A DNA stretch of 64,000 nucleotides from Ruminococcus sp. (GTDB taxonomy: Bacteria > Bacillota > Clostridia > Oscillospirales > Ruminococcaceae), in assembly GCA_017529875.1 (NCBI GenBank), contig JAFXNC010000050.1:23284-87283 (forward strand). Reading direction: 5' to 3'. The notes under the pieces are model-generated. The model searched no databases. It saw only the letters and a program-made list of their open reading frames with translations, and had not been told where the DNA came from. Made by a program: the position numbers and the translations under genes. Below are positions 26,371 through 35,529 of the stretch, one piece after another. How positions within the stretch are numbered: position 1 is the stretch's first letter; each line of letters starts with the position of its first letter.

Positions 26371-26410
26371 AAAAAAACAGCGGCATACCCCGCTCTCGGG
26401 ATATGCCGCT
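26371..26410 (-). terminator. Terminator of the MATE gene
   Basis: AGCGGCATA (26379-26387) pairs with TATGCCGCT (26402-26410); on the minus strand seven T follow. Confidence 0.85.
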
Positions 26411-26420
26411 CTCATCTTAT

Positions 26421-28178
26421 TCACATTATCAGCGTGAGGTTGTTGAACCCCAGCGTGTTCACATAGTTCACTTTCCTTACCGTGTTCATTATCTTCCGCA
26501 GTCCGCTCTCAGCCTCGTCCTCGGTGCCGTCTGCCTTGCGCAGATCAAGATTCTTCACCGGATCGTAGTTCTCACAGTTGTCCCGCAGCCGCAGGGTCGG
26601 ACCTTCGTCTTTTATCAGTATCCTTATGTCGATGGTGTGCTCCTTGTTGTCCTTGCTGAATCCGTGGTCTATTATGTAGGTGGACATCTCCCGGATGCTG
26701 GCGGAGATCAGCGAGCCCATTTCCTCAGTCTGCCCGCGGCCTGTGCAGAATTCCTCCGCCGCTACGCATACCGCGTCCACGTCCCCTTGACGGCTTATCG
26801 ACCGCTCAAAGCAGTTCTCGTCGCTTACCCCGAAATCGTCCCTGATCAGCGAGTAGACCTTCGCCGTGAAGGCTATCTTGTGGTTCTTCTTGAACACATA
26901 CAGCGATATAATGGTAAGGGTGAGCATCTCGCCGGTGAGGAAACCAAGCCATACGCCGGTGATACGGAATATCCGGCTGAGTACAAATGCCGCCAAGGTC
27001 GGCAGGGCGAAGTTTTGCAGCACCGAGATCACCTGGGTCAGAGCCACCCTGTCTATGCCCTGATAGTAGTTCTTGAAGCAGGTGTTCAGCCCGCAGGGCA
27101 CCAGCGACAGCACGAACAGCCTCATGCCCCTGACCGCCATATGCTCGGCAGCCTTGTCCTCCAAAAACAGCCTTACCAGCGGCACCGCGAAGATCAGTAC
27201 CAGCACCGTAACCGCTCCGCAGATCACCACGGTGTAGTAGGCCATGGTCTTGACCACGGTGCGCAGGCCGTTCTTGTCCTCGTCGCTGTAAAAGATCGAC
27301 GAGAGCATCAGCGCCACCGAGGCTATGCCGGAGCTGAAGGAGTAGCAGATATTGCCCGCCGTGGACACCACCGAGTAGGCCGCAACAGCCAGGTTCCTGC
27401 CCACGTCCAGGAGTATCTTATTATAAAGGTAGGTCATCAGCACGAGGCTGAGCTGATTTACCAGCGTCGGCACTCCCGCCATGAGCAGCTGCCGGCTTAT
27501 TCGCCGGCTGATGAGCTTGGGGCGGAAACGGAAGACGCATTCTTTCTTGAAGAAGTAAGCTATGCCTATAACGAAGGCGATATAATAGCTGAGGCTCGAA
27601 GCCAGCCCCATACCCAGGGTGCCGCCCTTGAACAGCGCAACGTTGAGTATGTCGAAGATGATATCGCCGACGGTCATGAGAGCCACCGCCACCACGAGCC
27701 TTGTGCGGTTGCCGGTGAGCTGCATATACGGCACCATGATCTGCGCCGCCATGAATGCGGGCGCACCGATAATGAATCCCCGGAGGTAATCCCTTGTCAG
27801 GAAGAAGACGTGATTGCCCGGTACCGGCGGCCCTGCGCCCAGCATGGTACAAATAGGCCCCGTGAACAGCAGTATCACTATAACGCCTATCCCCGAGATT
27901 ATCATAGCCAGCACCGCCGAAACGGTGAAGCAGGCATTGGCGTTTTTTCTGTCTCCCGTACCCATAGCCTTACCGCAGACCACCTGAACTCCCGCAGAGA
28001 TCAGGTTGCCGAAGGCCGCGAACACCAGCAGCACCGGCGCGGCAAGACCGTAGGCAGTCATAGATTCAACTCCGAGAAAGCGCCCGATCATAATGCTGTC
28101 TATAAGCATACATACCATTACCGTCATGGATGACAGTATCTGGGTAAGCAGCATTTGTCTGAATAGCTTTCTTATCAT
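26421..28178 (-). CDS. MATE-family transporter fused to a HATPase-like C-terminal domain
   Basis: 585 residues. Residues 1-435 are a full 12-segment MATE/NorM-like carrier (SMTVMVCMLIDSIMIG, GRFLGVESMTAYGLA, AGVPTLVNQLSLVLM). Residues about 450-585 are soluble and resemble the RsbW-type HATPase: ISASIREMSTYIIDHG at the N-box position (the usual Asn is not evident), LRLRDNCENYDP for the D-x-G box, and ESGLRKIMNTV for the G2 region. Fusions of this sort occur in Clostridia, role unknown; the domain may sense or regulate transport, or have lost ATP binding. Own promoter at 28215-28244. Confidence 0.82.
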   Translation of the reverse strand: MIRKLFRQMLLTQILSSMTVMVCMLIDSIMIGRFLGVESMTAYGLAAPVLLVFAAFGNLISAGVQVVCGKAMGTGDRKNANACFTVSAVLAMIISGIGVIVILLFTGPICTMLGAGPPVPGNHVFFLTRDYLRGFIIGAPAFMAAQIMVPYMQLTGNRTRLVVAVALMTVGDIIFDILNVALFKGGTLGMGLASSLSYYIAFVIGIAYFFKKECVFRFRPKLISRRISRQLLMAGVPTLVNQLSLVLMTYLYNKILLDVGRNLAVAAYSVVSTAGNICYSFSSGIASVALMLSSIFYSDEDKNGLRTVVKTMAYYTVVICGAVTVLVLIFAVPLVRLFLEDKAAEHMAVRGMRLFVLSLVPCGLNTCFKNYYQGIDRVALTQVISVLQNFALPTLAAFVLSRIFRITGVWLGFLTGEMLTLTIISLYVFKKNHKIAFTAKVYSLIRDDFGVSDENCFERSISRQGDVDAVCVAAEEFCTGRGQTEEMGSLISASIREMSTYIIDHGFSKDNKEHTIDIRILIKDEGPTLRLRDNCENYDPVKNLDLRKADGTEDEAESGLRKIMNTVRKVNYVNTLGFNNLTLIM

Positions 28179-28214
28179 ATGTTACTCCATCTGTTAAAAG
28201 TGACTTACCTTTTT

Positions 28215-28244
28215 ATTATAATACACTTTGTATCCCTTTGTCAA
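28215..28244 (-). promoter_or_regulatory. Promoter of the MATE fusion gene
   Basis: Minus strand TTGACA (28239-28244), 18-bp spacer, TATAAT (28215-28220). Confidence 0.75.
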
Positions 28245-28297
28245 GAGCAAATATCTCAGCTGTATCCGGTTCGGCTGTGTATACCGGCGCCCGGGCA

Positions 28298-28330
28298 TAA
28301 AAAGAGGGGGCATCATACTAAGATGTCCCC
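28298..28330 (-). terminator. Terminator of the DHHW lipoprotein gene
   Basis: GGGGACATC and GATGCCCCC pair on the minus strand around a 7-nt loop and are followed by CTCTTTTT. Confidence 0.8.
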
Positions 28331-28342
28331 TGTATACTGCCG

Positions 28343-29641
28343 TCACATCATCAGGCTCTGTATCGTGCTTATCCTCGAATCCGCGTATGCGCTGGAGATC
28401 GTTGCACCGAACAGAACGTCCGTGGCCCCTACCCTCGTGAACAGATCGTTCATCTTGATGTAGGTGTACCTGAAATCCACAACGTAGATCTTGTCAAAGC
28501 TCTGCACAAGGAAAGGCACAAGCGCGTTGCCGTAGCTGTCCTTGATGATTACCAGCACACGGCCGTTGTCCACGTCCGAGTCGATCTCGCAGATCTTGTC
28601 GTCGCTGCCCAGAAACGAGCAGTAGCAGCCCGCTCCCGATACCGAGTCAAAAAACAGGCTCCCGTCATAGCCGTTCTGGAAATAGCCGTCGTAGTAGCGG
28701 GTGGTGTAGCTGTTTTTCGGCTTGTAGTAGGTGAAGGTGTCCGGGTGGTCGGCAAGCTCCTGGATGTTGCCGCTGTAATTGTACAGCGAGCCCAGATAGC
28801 CGGTCTTGAAGACCTTATCGTACTGCGAAAGGTCGGCAAAGGGCACACCCGCCGCCGCCGCGAACTGCTGTGCGGCATAGTAGGCGCCCAGAGGCTGCCA
28901 GTGGTGGTCTGTCCGGGAGTAGATGTACTCTCCGAGGTGCGCGGCAAGGGTGTCGTAGATGTCGATGTTGGTGACGCCGTTGAGGTAGTCGCCCACGTTC
29001 CTGATGCACATATGCTGCTCGGTGAAGGTGTTCTCCATGCCCTTGGGGATGTAGTACGCCGAGGACAGCGGACAGCTCATGTTGTATACGTTCACGCCGC
29101 TGCCCACCATAGCCTTGTACTGGTTGAGCACTGCGGCATACTGCTGACCGGTGGAGAGATAGCCGTAGAAGGGCGGCAGGCCTCTGATGCGGTCGCCTTC
29201 GTAGCGGTCAACGACTACGATGTTCCCGCACCATTCGCCGTAAGCGGGCATATAGTCCTCAAGCCCGGCGGGTCTTTCGACCGGTGCAGGAGTGGAGGAC
29301 ACAGGCGGGGCTGTCACCACGGGGGCGGCAGTGGTCGTAGTGGCCTCGGTGACAGGCTCGGTGACGGCCTCGGTCTCGGTGGCCGTGGTAGTGGTCTTTT
29401 TCTTTTTGGTGGTCTTCTTGGCAGTGGCCGCAGTTGTGGGAGTTGTGGTGGCTGCGGTGGCAGTTGAGCCGGCAGTCACGGAGGTGACGGTGGTGGCTGA
29501 GGTAGTGACCGACGAAGTCTCGGCGGTAGTGAGCTTGGAGAGCCCCTCGGGCTCGCTGTCGGTGTTCCCGCAGGAACTTAGCAGGGAAGCCGTCATCACA
29601 GCCGCCGCGATCAGCGCGGCACGGTAATGCAGATGTTTCAT
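28343..29641 (-). CDS. DHHW-family lipoprotein (SGNH/AlgX-like)
   Basis: 432 residues. Lipoprotein signal peptide with lipobox LLSSCG (Cys24), then a Thr/Ala/Val-rich linker of about 80 residues. The globular domain carries YSRTDHHWQPLGAYYA near residues 240-255 (the D-H-H-W motif for which the family PF14286 is named) and VIIKDSYGNALVPFL near the end, the serine-containing block of related AlgX/AlgJ acetyltransferase-like folds. Such proteins are thought to modify or handle acetylated cell-surface glycans outside the membrane. Own promoter and terminator. Confidence 0.85.
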   Translation of the reverse strand: MKHLHYRAALIAAAVMTASLLSSCGNTDSEPEGLSKLTTAETSSVTTSATTVTSVTAGSTATAATTTPTTAATAKKTTKKKKTTTTATETEAVTEPVTEATTTTAAPVVTAPPVSSTPAPVERPAGLEDYMPAYGEWCGNIVVVDRYEGDRIRGLPPFYGYLSTGQQYAAVLNQYKAMVGSGVNVYNMSCPLSSAYYIPKGMENTFTEQHMCIRNVGDYLNGVTNIDIYDTLAAHLGEYIYSRTDHHWQPLGAYYAAQQFAAAAGVPFADLSQYDKVFKTGYLGSLYNYSGNIQELADHPDTFTYYKPKNSYTTRYYDGYFQNGYDGSLFFDSVSGAGCYCSFLGSDDKICEIDSDVDNGRVLVIIKDSYGNALVPFLVQSFDKIYVVDFRYTYIKMNDLFTRVGATDVLFGATISSAYADSRISTIQSLMM

Positions 29642-29674
29642 AAGCGGATCCTTTCCGATGGTTTAGTCAGCTAC

Positions 29675-29703
29675 ATTATAGCACACCCTGCCGCAGTAGT
29701 CAA
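29675..29703 (-). promoter_or_regulatory. Promoter of the DHHW lipoprotein gene
   Basis: Minus strand TTGACT (29698-29703), 17-bp spacer, TATAAT (29675-29680). Confidence 0.75.
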
Positions 29704-29712
29704 GGGAGCAGT

Positions 29713-31908
29713 TCAGACTCTGATAAAGTGTATGATCACCGACTTGTAGTCGCCCCACAGCCCGCCGATGTTGATGCCGCAGTTCATGAGCGCCGCTCCG
29801 GAGAGCTTTTGCTCCGGTTTGTCCTCCCGGATGTAGTAAGCCTCCGGATCGAGGCCCTTGAGCTTTATCCGGCGGCTGCGCTCGTTGGCTCTGCCCATGA
29901 CCTGCACGAACTCGAACAGCGCCTCGCTCTTGTCCTTGGCTACGAATTCCCAGGCGTCGAAGGTGTTGTCCTCGAACATATTCCCTATGCGGTACTGGTC
30001 TCCGGTGCGCACAAGGGCGTTGTATTTGCGGAACTCCGCTATCTGCCCCGGTATTGCGTCCCTGTCCTCATGGGGGATGCGGGTGACGTCCAGCTCATAG
30101 CCGAAGGTGCCCACCATTGCCACGTGTCCTCTTGTGGCGAAGGGCGTTGTCCTGCCGAGAGCGTGGTTGGGACAGTCGGAAACGTGGGCGCCCATTGCCG
30201 AGCAGGGGTAGCACATGGAGGTGCCGTACTGTATTTTAAGGCGCTCGATGGCGTCGGTATCGTCGGAGCACCAGATCTGCGGCGAGTAGTAGAGCATACC
30301 CGCGTCGAACCTTGCGCCGCCGCCGGAGCAGTTTTCCAGCAGTATATGGGGATAGTCGGCGGTAAGCCTGCCCATGAGCTCATACACGCCCAGCACATAG
30401 CGGTGCCAAAGCTCCTTCTGCCTGTCAGCTGGGAGGGCGGCGGAGCCCGCCTCGGTGAGCTGGCGGTTCATGTCCCACTTGATGTATTCGATGTTGGCGT
30501 TATCGAGGATGTTTCGCATCATGGAGTAGACATAGTCCCTTACCTCCTTGCGGGAGTAGTCGAGAACATACTGCTCCCGGCAGAGGGTCATGGGTCTGCC
30601 CTTGACCTGTATGGCCCAGTCGGGGTGGGCGCGGAAGAGCTCGGAGTCGGGGCTGACCATTTCCGGCTCGAACCATATGCCGAACTTCATCCCCAGCTTG
30701 TTGACCTCGTCCACAAGATGCTTTAAGCCTCCCGGGAGTTTCTTCTCGTTGACGAACCAGTCCCCCAGGGAGGAATTGTCGCTGTCCCGGTGCCCGAACC
30801 AGCCGTCGTCCATGACCAGCATCTCTATGCCCAGCTTGGAGGCCTCTTTTGCTATGGCGATGAGCTTGTCGGTGTTGAAGTCGAAGTAGGTGGCCTCCCA
30901 GTTGTTTATGAGTATGGGGCGGATCTTGTCCCGGTATTCGCCCCGGATAAGATTGCCTCTGTACAGGTCGTGGAAGGTGCGGCTCATGCCCCCCAGTCCG
31001 GTGACGGAGTGTACCATGACCACCTCAGGTGCCGTGAAGACCTCCCCCGGTCCCAGAGTCCAGGAGAAATCCGTATCGTTGATGCCCATGACGAACCGGG
31101 TCTTCTTATGCTGAGTGACCTCGGCCTGAGCCTTGAAGTTGCCGGAGTAGACGAAGTTGAACCCGAACACCTCGCCGCTGTCCTCGTCGGCACCGTGGGT
31201 GCAGAGGGCGGCAAAGGGGTTGTTCTGATGTGAGCTTTCGCCCCGCATAGAATCTATGGACTGCTTGCCGTGATGCAGGCGGCACCGCTCTACGGCGCGT
31301 TCTCTCGCCCAGGAGCCGTTGAGGGTCATCATGTCGAACTCGTGGGTGTCGAAGTCCACGCAGGCGGAGTATACCCGGGTCAGGGTGCAGGGCTTGTCCC
31401 CCACGTTCTCGACTCTCACCGAGCGGGTGATGACGTTGAGCTTCTCAAAGGCCGTATAAACGAGGGTGACTTCAAGTCCTGCGGGCTTGTCCTCCATGAC
31501 TATCTCCAGGGTATCGCAGGGGCTCTCCTCGGTGGCGAAGGTGGCAGGCAGGCCTTCAAGAGCGGGCTTGCCCTTGTATATCCTGTGGGACCTGTAACGC
31601 AGGTCACAGGTGGAGGTGCCGTCGGGGGCGCTGATCATGAAACAGCTCTCCCGGTAGTCGCCAATGCCGAAGCAGGGGTACTCAAAGGGCAGGGTATCGA
31701 GATAGCACGCCCGGTCACGGTCGTTGACCTCCGGCGTCCAGGGGTTCTCGTCCAGGCGCAGCAGGTATGAGAGGTCATCATCCGGCACCGACGGGCCGAA
31801 ATAAACATGAGCAAGATACCCCCCGCCGGGTGCCAAGGCAAGGATATAGTCGGTATCGGCGGCGCGGAGCCGGAACTGTTTTGAGGCTTCATTGTAAGTA
31901 ACAGACAT
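29713..31908 (-). CDS. Alpha-galactosidase, glycoside hydrolase family 36
   Basis: 731 residues, full GH36 length. N-terminal beta-sandwich (1-330), TIM barrel with LVMDDGWFG, GIWFEPEMVSPDS, nucleophile Asp479 in YIKWDMNRQ, LLENCSGGGARFD and acid/base Asp549 in IWCSDDTDAIE, then a C-terminal sheet. Positions match the well-studied Geobacillus enzyme. No signal peptide, so it acts on imported raffinose, stachyose or melibiose-type galactosides. No transporter adjoins. The open frame 29713 begins its own transcript from the promoter at 31941. Confidence 0.96.
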   Translation of the reverse strand: MSVTYNEASKQFRLRAADTDYILALAPGGGYLAHVYFGPSVPDDDLSYLLRLDENPWTPEVNDRDRACYLDTLPFEYPCFGIGDYRESCFMISAPDGTSTCDLRYRSHRIYKGKPALEGLPATFATEESPCDTLEIVMEDKPAGLEVTLVYTAFEKLNVITRSVRVENVGDKPCTLTRVYSACVDFDTHEFDMMTLNGSWARERAVERCRLHHGKQSIDSMRGESSHQNNPFAALCTHGADEDSGEVFGFNFVYSGNFKAQAEVTQHKKTRFVMGINDTDFSWTLGPGEVFTAPEVVMVHSVTGLGGMSRTFHDLYRGNLIRGEYRDKIRPILINNWEATYFDFNTDKLIAIAKEASKLGIEMLVMDDGWFGHRDSDNSSLGDWFVNEKKLPGGLKHLVDEVNKLGMKFGIWFEPEMVSPDSELFRAHPDWAIQVKGRPMTLCREQYVLDYSRKEVRDYVYSMMRNILDNANIEYIKWDMNRQLTEAGSAALPADRQKELWHRYVLGVYELMGRLTADYPHILLENCSGGGARFDAGMLYYSPQIWCSDDTDAIERLKIQYGTSMCYPCSAMGAHVSDCPNHALGRTTPFATRGHVAMVGTFGYELDVTRIPHEDRDAIPGQIAEFRKYNALVRTGDQYRIGNMFEDNTFDAWEFVAKDKSEALFEFVQVMGRANERSRRIKLKGLDPEAYYIREDKPEQKLSGAALMNCGINIGGLWGDYKSVIIHFIRV

Positions 31909-31940
31909 ATGCTACACTCCTTATTATCGTTTGTGACTTC

Positions 31941-31968
31941 ATTATAACATATCTCCAAAAATATGCAA
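31941..31968 (-). promoter_or_regulatory. Promoter of the alpha-galactosidase gene
   Basis: Minus strand TTGCAT (31963-31968), 16-bp spacer, TATAAT (31941-31946). Confidence 0.7.
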
Positions 31969-32049
31969 GCGGCGAAAACGATTGAAAAAAATATTATTTT
32001 TTTAGTACCGGGATACATTCCCGGATATTGGCATTGTGCATAAAAACAA

Positions 32050-32078
32050 TTGACATTCGGCTTTACATATGGTATAAT
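32050..32078 (+). promoter_or_regulatory. Exact-consensus promoter of the dockerin protein gene
   Basis: TTGACA (32050-32055), 17-bp spacer, TATAAT (32073-32078). A small CCGGGA/TCCCGG hairpin lies upstream at about 32004-32023. Confidence 0.88.
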
Positions 32079-32142
32079 AACGTCAGGCGGGCTCTGATGC
32101 CCGGTGCGTTCGGAAATATATAACAGATACGGAGGTAAGAAT

Positions 32143-33978
32143 ATGAAATCCAAACGTTTGCTTGCGGCGCTGACTTCGGCGGCGCTGGGACTGTCGGCGC
32201 TGACTATGGGGGCGTCGGCGGTGGATCTTTTTGATGTGGTTGACCCGGATGAAGATGAAAGCACCTACTGGGATATCTATGCCACGGGGTACTATATGCC
32301 CCTTGACTGGAGCTGGAACGAAAGCGACCCCTACGCCATAACCGACGAGGGCAAGATCGAGCTGGAGTTCGAGATCACCGAGGAAATGACCGATCCCGAT
32401 TACGAGGGCAAGGGCGCTCTCGGCGAAATGGGCGTTGTGATCTACAACCTCCCGGAGGGCTGCGCAATTGACGCGGAGGTCACAAAGGCGGCGTTCCTCC
32501 CCTATGAAGCCGAAGACGAGATAGAGCTCAAGTCCGTGGAGGGCAAGAGGCAGTTCGAGTGCAATACCGACCTTGGTGCCAACCCCTCGATCTTCATGCG
32601 CCCCACCGACCGTTACGACGAGGAGACCGAGGAGCTGCTCTACGAGGCTCTGCCTGAGCTGAAAGGCATGGAGGAGGAGGGCAGTTTCCGGGGCGGCTGG
32701 CTCAGGGTCGTCATCGACTTCGTTGACCATTCTCCCATCGACCCGGCAACAGTCGAGCTGCCCTTCGAGCTGGAAGCTCCCTCCAACGTGGGTGCCCGGT
32801 GGTTGGAAGGCAACGACAGCTACAATACCACCGACATCACCTACTCACAGAACAACTCCATGAGCGAGTGGTCAACAAGGAAGTATGCCGAGCATGATAC
32901 GGTCATGGAGGAACTGGCGGAAATGGGCTACGACGATCTGTGGATAAGTCCTCAGATAGACTGGTCCATAGACTCCACTGACGACTGGCATTGCAACCGG
33001 TACTGGACTACCGGCGGCTATGACGAGAATTACGCACAGCACCTGGGTGACTGGGCTTACCTCGACATGAGCTATTCCGCCGAGACCGTCAACAACTCCT
33101 GGGTGTTCCGCGGTATGGGCAACGCCGCTGACCCGGAAAACGCCACCTGGTACGGCGTTCACGATGAGGGCATTGACATCCCCGGCTGGGCGGATGTTCT
33201 CAAAGAGGGACAGTATGAGCTCATCGAAGACGAGGATAACGAGAAATACGCCAAGATAGACTTGACAGAGCATACCATATACTTCCGCGTGCGTTATGCA
33301 GTTACCGTATGGACTACCGAAACTGCAAGAAGACCTTCCGAGAATGTTGTGGTAGTATCCGACTGGTCGAAGACCGCCGCTGTGGGCAAGGACGCCGCAG
33401 CGCTTGAGCCTGTAAAGCCCGGCGAGGTAGCCGCTCCCGTGATCTCCGACCTGAAACCCGTTGAGGGTGCGGAGTTCAACAACTGGCCTGTATACTCCTT
33501 CAAGCTGGATGTAGACGATACTCTCAACGAGCAGCTCACCAGAACACAGTCTCTGGACGGCCTGATCTGGCTGGAGGTCTTCGCCCGGGTAAAGGGCACC
33601 ACCGAGTGGGTAGGTCTCCAGGGCGACTGGGAGGTCAAGGCCGGCAATATGGAGGTAGCGCTCCAGAACATCATGGAGAGCCCCGACCTTATCACGATCA
33701 ACACGCCTATCGAGCTTCGCGCCCGTTACTATGTGAGCCCGGACGGTGACGCGATATTCACCACCGAATTCTGCGAGCCCATAGAATTCCTCACCGTCAT
33801 CCCCGGCGACGTGAACGGCGACGGCAAGGTGAATATGCGCGACTACGCGCTGTTACAGCGCCATATCCTTTACAACACTCCCATAGTATTTGACGCTGCC
33901 GACCTCAACAATGACGGCAAGGTCAACATGAGAGACTACGCGCTGCTGCAAAAGATGCTGCTGAAACCGGCGAAATGA
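32143..33978 (+). CDS. Secreted dockerin-bearing protein of unknown function
   Basis: 611 residues from ATG 32143 (GGAGGTAAGAAT upstream); the frame opens at 32104 without a ribosome site. Signal peptide MKSKRLLAALTSAALGLSAL, cleavage near GASA/VD. The body (about 25-550) is Trp-, Asp- and Glu-rich and beta-type, with no glycosidase motif that I recognise; part around 440-540 looks like a fibronectin-type module (FNNWPVYSFKLDVDD). The last 58 residues are a complete type I dockerin with two calcium loops, DVNGDGKVNMRD and DLNNDGKVNMRD. It should dock to a cohesin of a scaffoldin or cell-surface protein. Confidence 0.88.
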   Translation: MKSKRLLAALTSAALGLSALTMGASAVDLFDVVDPDEDESTYWDIYATGYYMPLDWSWNESDPYAITDEGKIELEFEITEEMTDPDYEGKGALGEMGVVIYNLPEGCAIDAEVTKAAFLPYEAEDEIELKSVEGKRQFECNTDLGANPSIFMRPTDRYDEETEELLYEALPELKGMEEEGSFRGGWLRVVIDFVDHSPIDPATVELPFELEAPSNVGARWLEGNDSYNTTDITYSQNNSMSEWSTRKYAEHDTVMEELAEMGYDDLWISPQIDWSIDSTDDWHCNRYWTTGGYDENYAQHLGDWAYLDMSYSAETVNNSWVFRGMGNAADPENATWYGVHDEGIDIPGWADVLKEGQYELIEDEDNEKYAKIDLTEHTIYFRVRYAVTVWTTETARRPSENVVVVSDWSKTAAVGKDAAALEPVKPGEVAAPVISDLKPVEGAEFNNWPVYSFKLDVDDTLNEQLTRTQSLDGLIWLEVFARVKGTTEWVGLQGDWEVKAGNMEVALQNIMESPDLITINTPIELRARYYVSPDGDAIFTTEFCEPIEFLTVIPGDVNGDGKVNMRDYALLQRHILYNTPIVFDAADLNNDGKVNMRDYALLQKMLLKPAK

Positions 33979-33991
33979 TACGATAAAGCAA

Positions 33992-34029
33992 GGAGCCGGG
34001 AGGATCGTCCTCCCGGCTCCTTCTGTTTT
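33992..34029 (+). terminator. Terminator of the dockerin gene
   Basis: GGAGCCGGGAGGA-TCG-TCCTCCCGGCTCC, then TTCTGTTTT. Confidence 0.9.
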
Positions 34030-34041
34030 ATCCGCTATGTC

Positions 34042-34800
34042 TCAGGCAGTCATGCGCTTTTGGAATACCGTCTTTCCAATGAGTATCATGACTATGGCTG
34101 ACGCCCATACTACCGCCAGCGGGATGAAATACCTTTCCGCCGAGAAGTCCAGCACCAGCGCCGCTCTGGCGGACTTGGTGCAGTAGTAGAAGGGGGTGCA
34201 TTTGCTTATGGTCAGCAGCACTCCGCCGGTCTCCTCTGCATCGAACCATATCCCGCCTATAAAAGAACCAAGGGAAATGATGACCGAGCACAGCCCCGGT
34301 GCGGATTTTTCGTTGAACAGCGTGCCGAAGGTCAGGCCTATGCCTATGAACATCAGCGCCGAGGGTATCAGGGTGACAAGGCATACCAGTATGCCGCCCA
34401 CGTTCATGGCCGAACCCAGGATGAGGGAGATGATGAACCCCGCCGCGAAGGTTATAACGCCCTGAATGAGCGCGATTATCAGCATCGGCAGCATATACCC
34501 CGCGGTAAAGTCAAAGGCGGTCATGGGGGTGGCGTAGAGCCGCATCAGGAAGGCTCCTGCGCGGTCTGAGGTCACGGTCAGAGCGGTGAACAGCATCACG
34601 AACATCTGCCCGAACACCGCCACGCCGGGGGTGAGGTTCTCGATGTGGAACACCGTCTTGCCTGCCTCGGCAGGGATGCTCTGGTCGATGATTGTCATGA
34701 GTATCAGCATTATCAGCGGGAACCCCAGGCAAAAGATATAGCTCAGCGGATCCCGCAGAATCTCCTTGATGCAGCGCCTTGTGAATGAAAGGATACGCAT
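34042..34800 (-). CDS. ABC-2 type transporter permease
   Basis: 252 residues from ATG 34800 (AGGGGAGGG upstream). Six membrane segments; ILRDPLSYIFCLGFPLIMLI at the N-terminus, GYMLPMLIIALIQGVITFAAG, LTFGTLFNEKSAPGLCSVII and a long final segment are the ABC-2 membrane pattern. Pairs with the ATPase 34802-35527, from which it is 1 bp away. Exports an unknown drug, lipid or peptide. Confidence 0.88.
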   Translation of the reverse strand: MRILSFTRRCIKEILRDPLSYIFCLGFPLIMLILMTIIDQSIPAEAGKTVFHIENLTPGVAVFGQMFVMLFTALTVTSDRAGAFLMRLYATPMTAFDFTAGYMLPMLIIALIQGVITFAAGFIISLILGSAMNVGGILVCLVTLIPSALMFIGIGLTFGTLFNEKSAPGLCSVIISLGSFIGGIWFDAEETGGVLLTISKCTPFYYCTKSARAALVLDFSAERYFIPLAVVWASAIVMILIGKTVFQKRMTA

Positions 34801-34801
34801 A

Positions 34802-35527
34802 TCAGACCCTCCCCTCTGCGATAGCCACGAATGCGGCTTCAAGACCCTTTTCTCCGGTCTGTTCCTCTAAGTCGGAAAGGGTGCCGAGGGCTCTGATGTG
34901 ACCGTCTGTCATTACGGCGATGCGGTCGGAGAGATGCTCGGCCTCCTCCATGTAGTGGGTTGTAAGTATTATGGTGATGCTGCCTTTGAGCTGCTCTATG
35001 GCCCGCCACAGCTCCCGCCTTGCCAGCACGTCAAGGCCGAGGGTGGGCTCGTCGAGGAACAGAACCTCCGGCTCGCCGATGAGGGCCATGGCTATGGAGA
35101 GCTTGCGCTTCCAGCCTCCCGAAAGGGTCTTCGCCCGGGCAGAGCCGACTTCGCTGAGGTTGAATATCTTCACCATCTCGGCGATGCGCTCATCGCATTT
35201 GGCCTTGTCGAAGCCGTAAAGCTCCGCCATGAGCCGCAGGTTCTCCAGCACCGTCAGCTTTTCCGCCACAGCTGTATCCTGGGGGGAGATGCCGATGAGG
35301 CGCTTGACCTCGGCTTTATCCTTAACGCAGTCCTTGCCCAGGACGCGGGCTTCTCCGGAGGTGGGCCCGGTAAGGCAGCAGAGCATTTTGACGGTGGTAG
35401 TCTTGCCTGCGCCGTTGACGCCCAGCAGCGAGAACACCTCGCCCTTGTCGATGGTGAAGCTGATGCCGCCCACGGCGGTCTTGTCCTTGTACTTCTTGGT
35501 GAGGTCTTTTACTTCTACTGCGTACAT
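34802..35527 (-). CDS. ABC transporter ATP-binding protein (DrrA/NatA type)
   Basis: 241 residues from ATG 35527 (GAAGGA 6 bp upstream; ATG 35533 too close). Walker A GVNGAGKTTT, Q loop GISPQDTAV, signature LSGGWKRKLSIA, Walker B VLFLDEPTLGLD and switch His in TTHYMEEAEH are all intact. Middle gene of a regulator-ATPase-permease operon. Confidence 0.95.
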   Translation of the reverse strand: MYAVEVKDLTKKYKDKTAVGGISFTIDKGEVFSLLGVNGAGKTTTVKMLCCLTGPTSGEARVLGKDCVKDKAEVKRLIGISPQDTAVAEKLTVLENLRLMAELYGFDKAKCDERIAEMVKIFNLSEVGSARAKTLSGGWKRKLSIAMALIGEPEVLFLDEPTLGLDVLARRELWRAIEQLKGSITIILTTHYMEEAEHLSDRIAVMTDGHIRALGTLSDLEEQTGEKGLEAAFVAIAEGRV

Positions 35528-35529
35528 GA

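Noticed and set aside
19145..26420. Attachment-site repeats flanking the phage-like cluster
   Set aside because: I looked for a matching direct repeat in the two flanks (19145-19309 and 26281-26420) and found none by eye; a computed comparison would be decisive.
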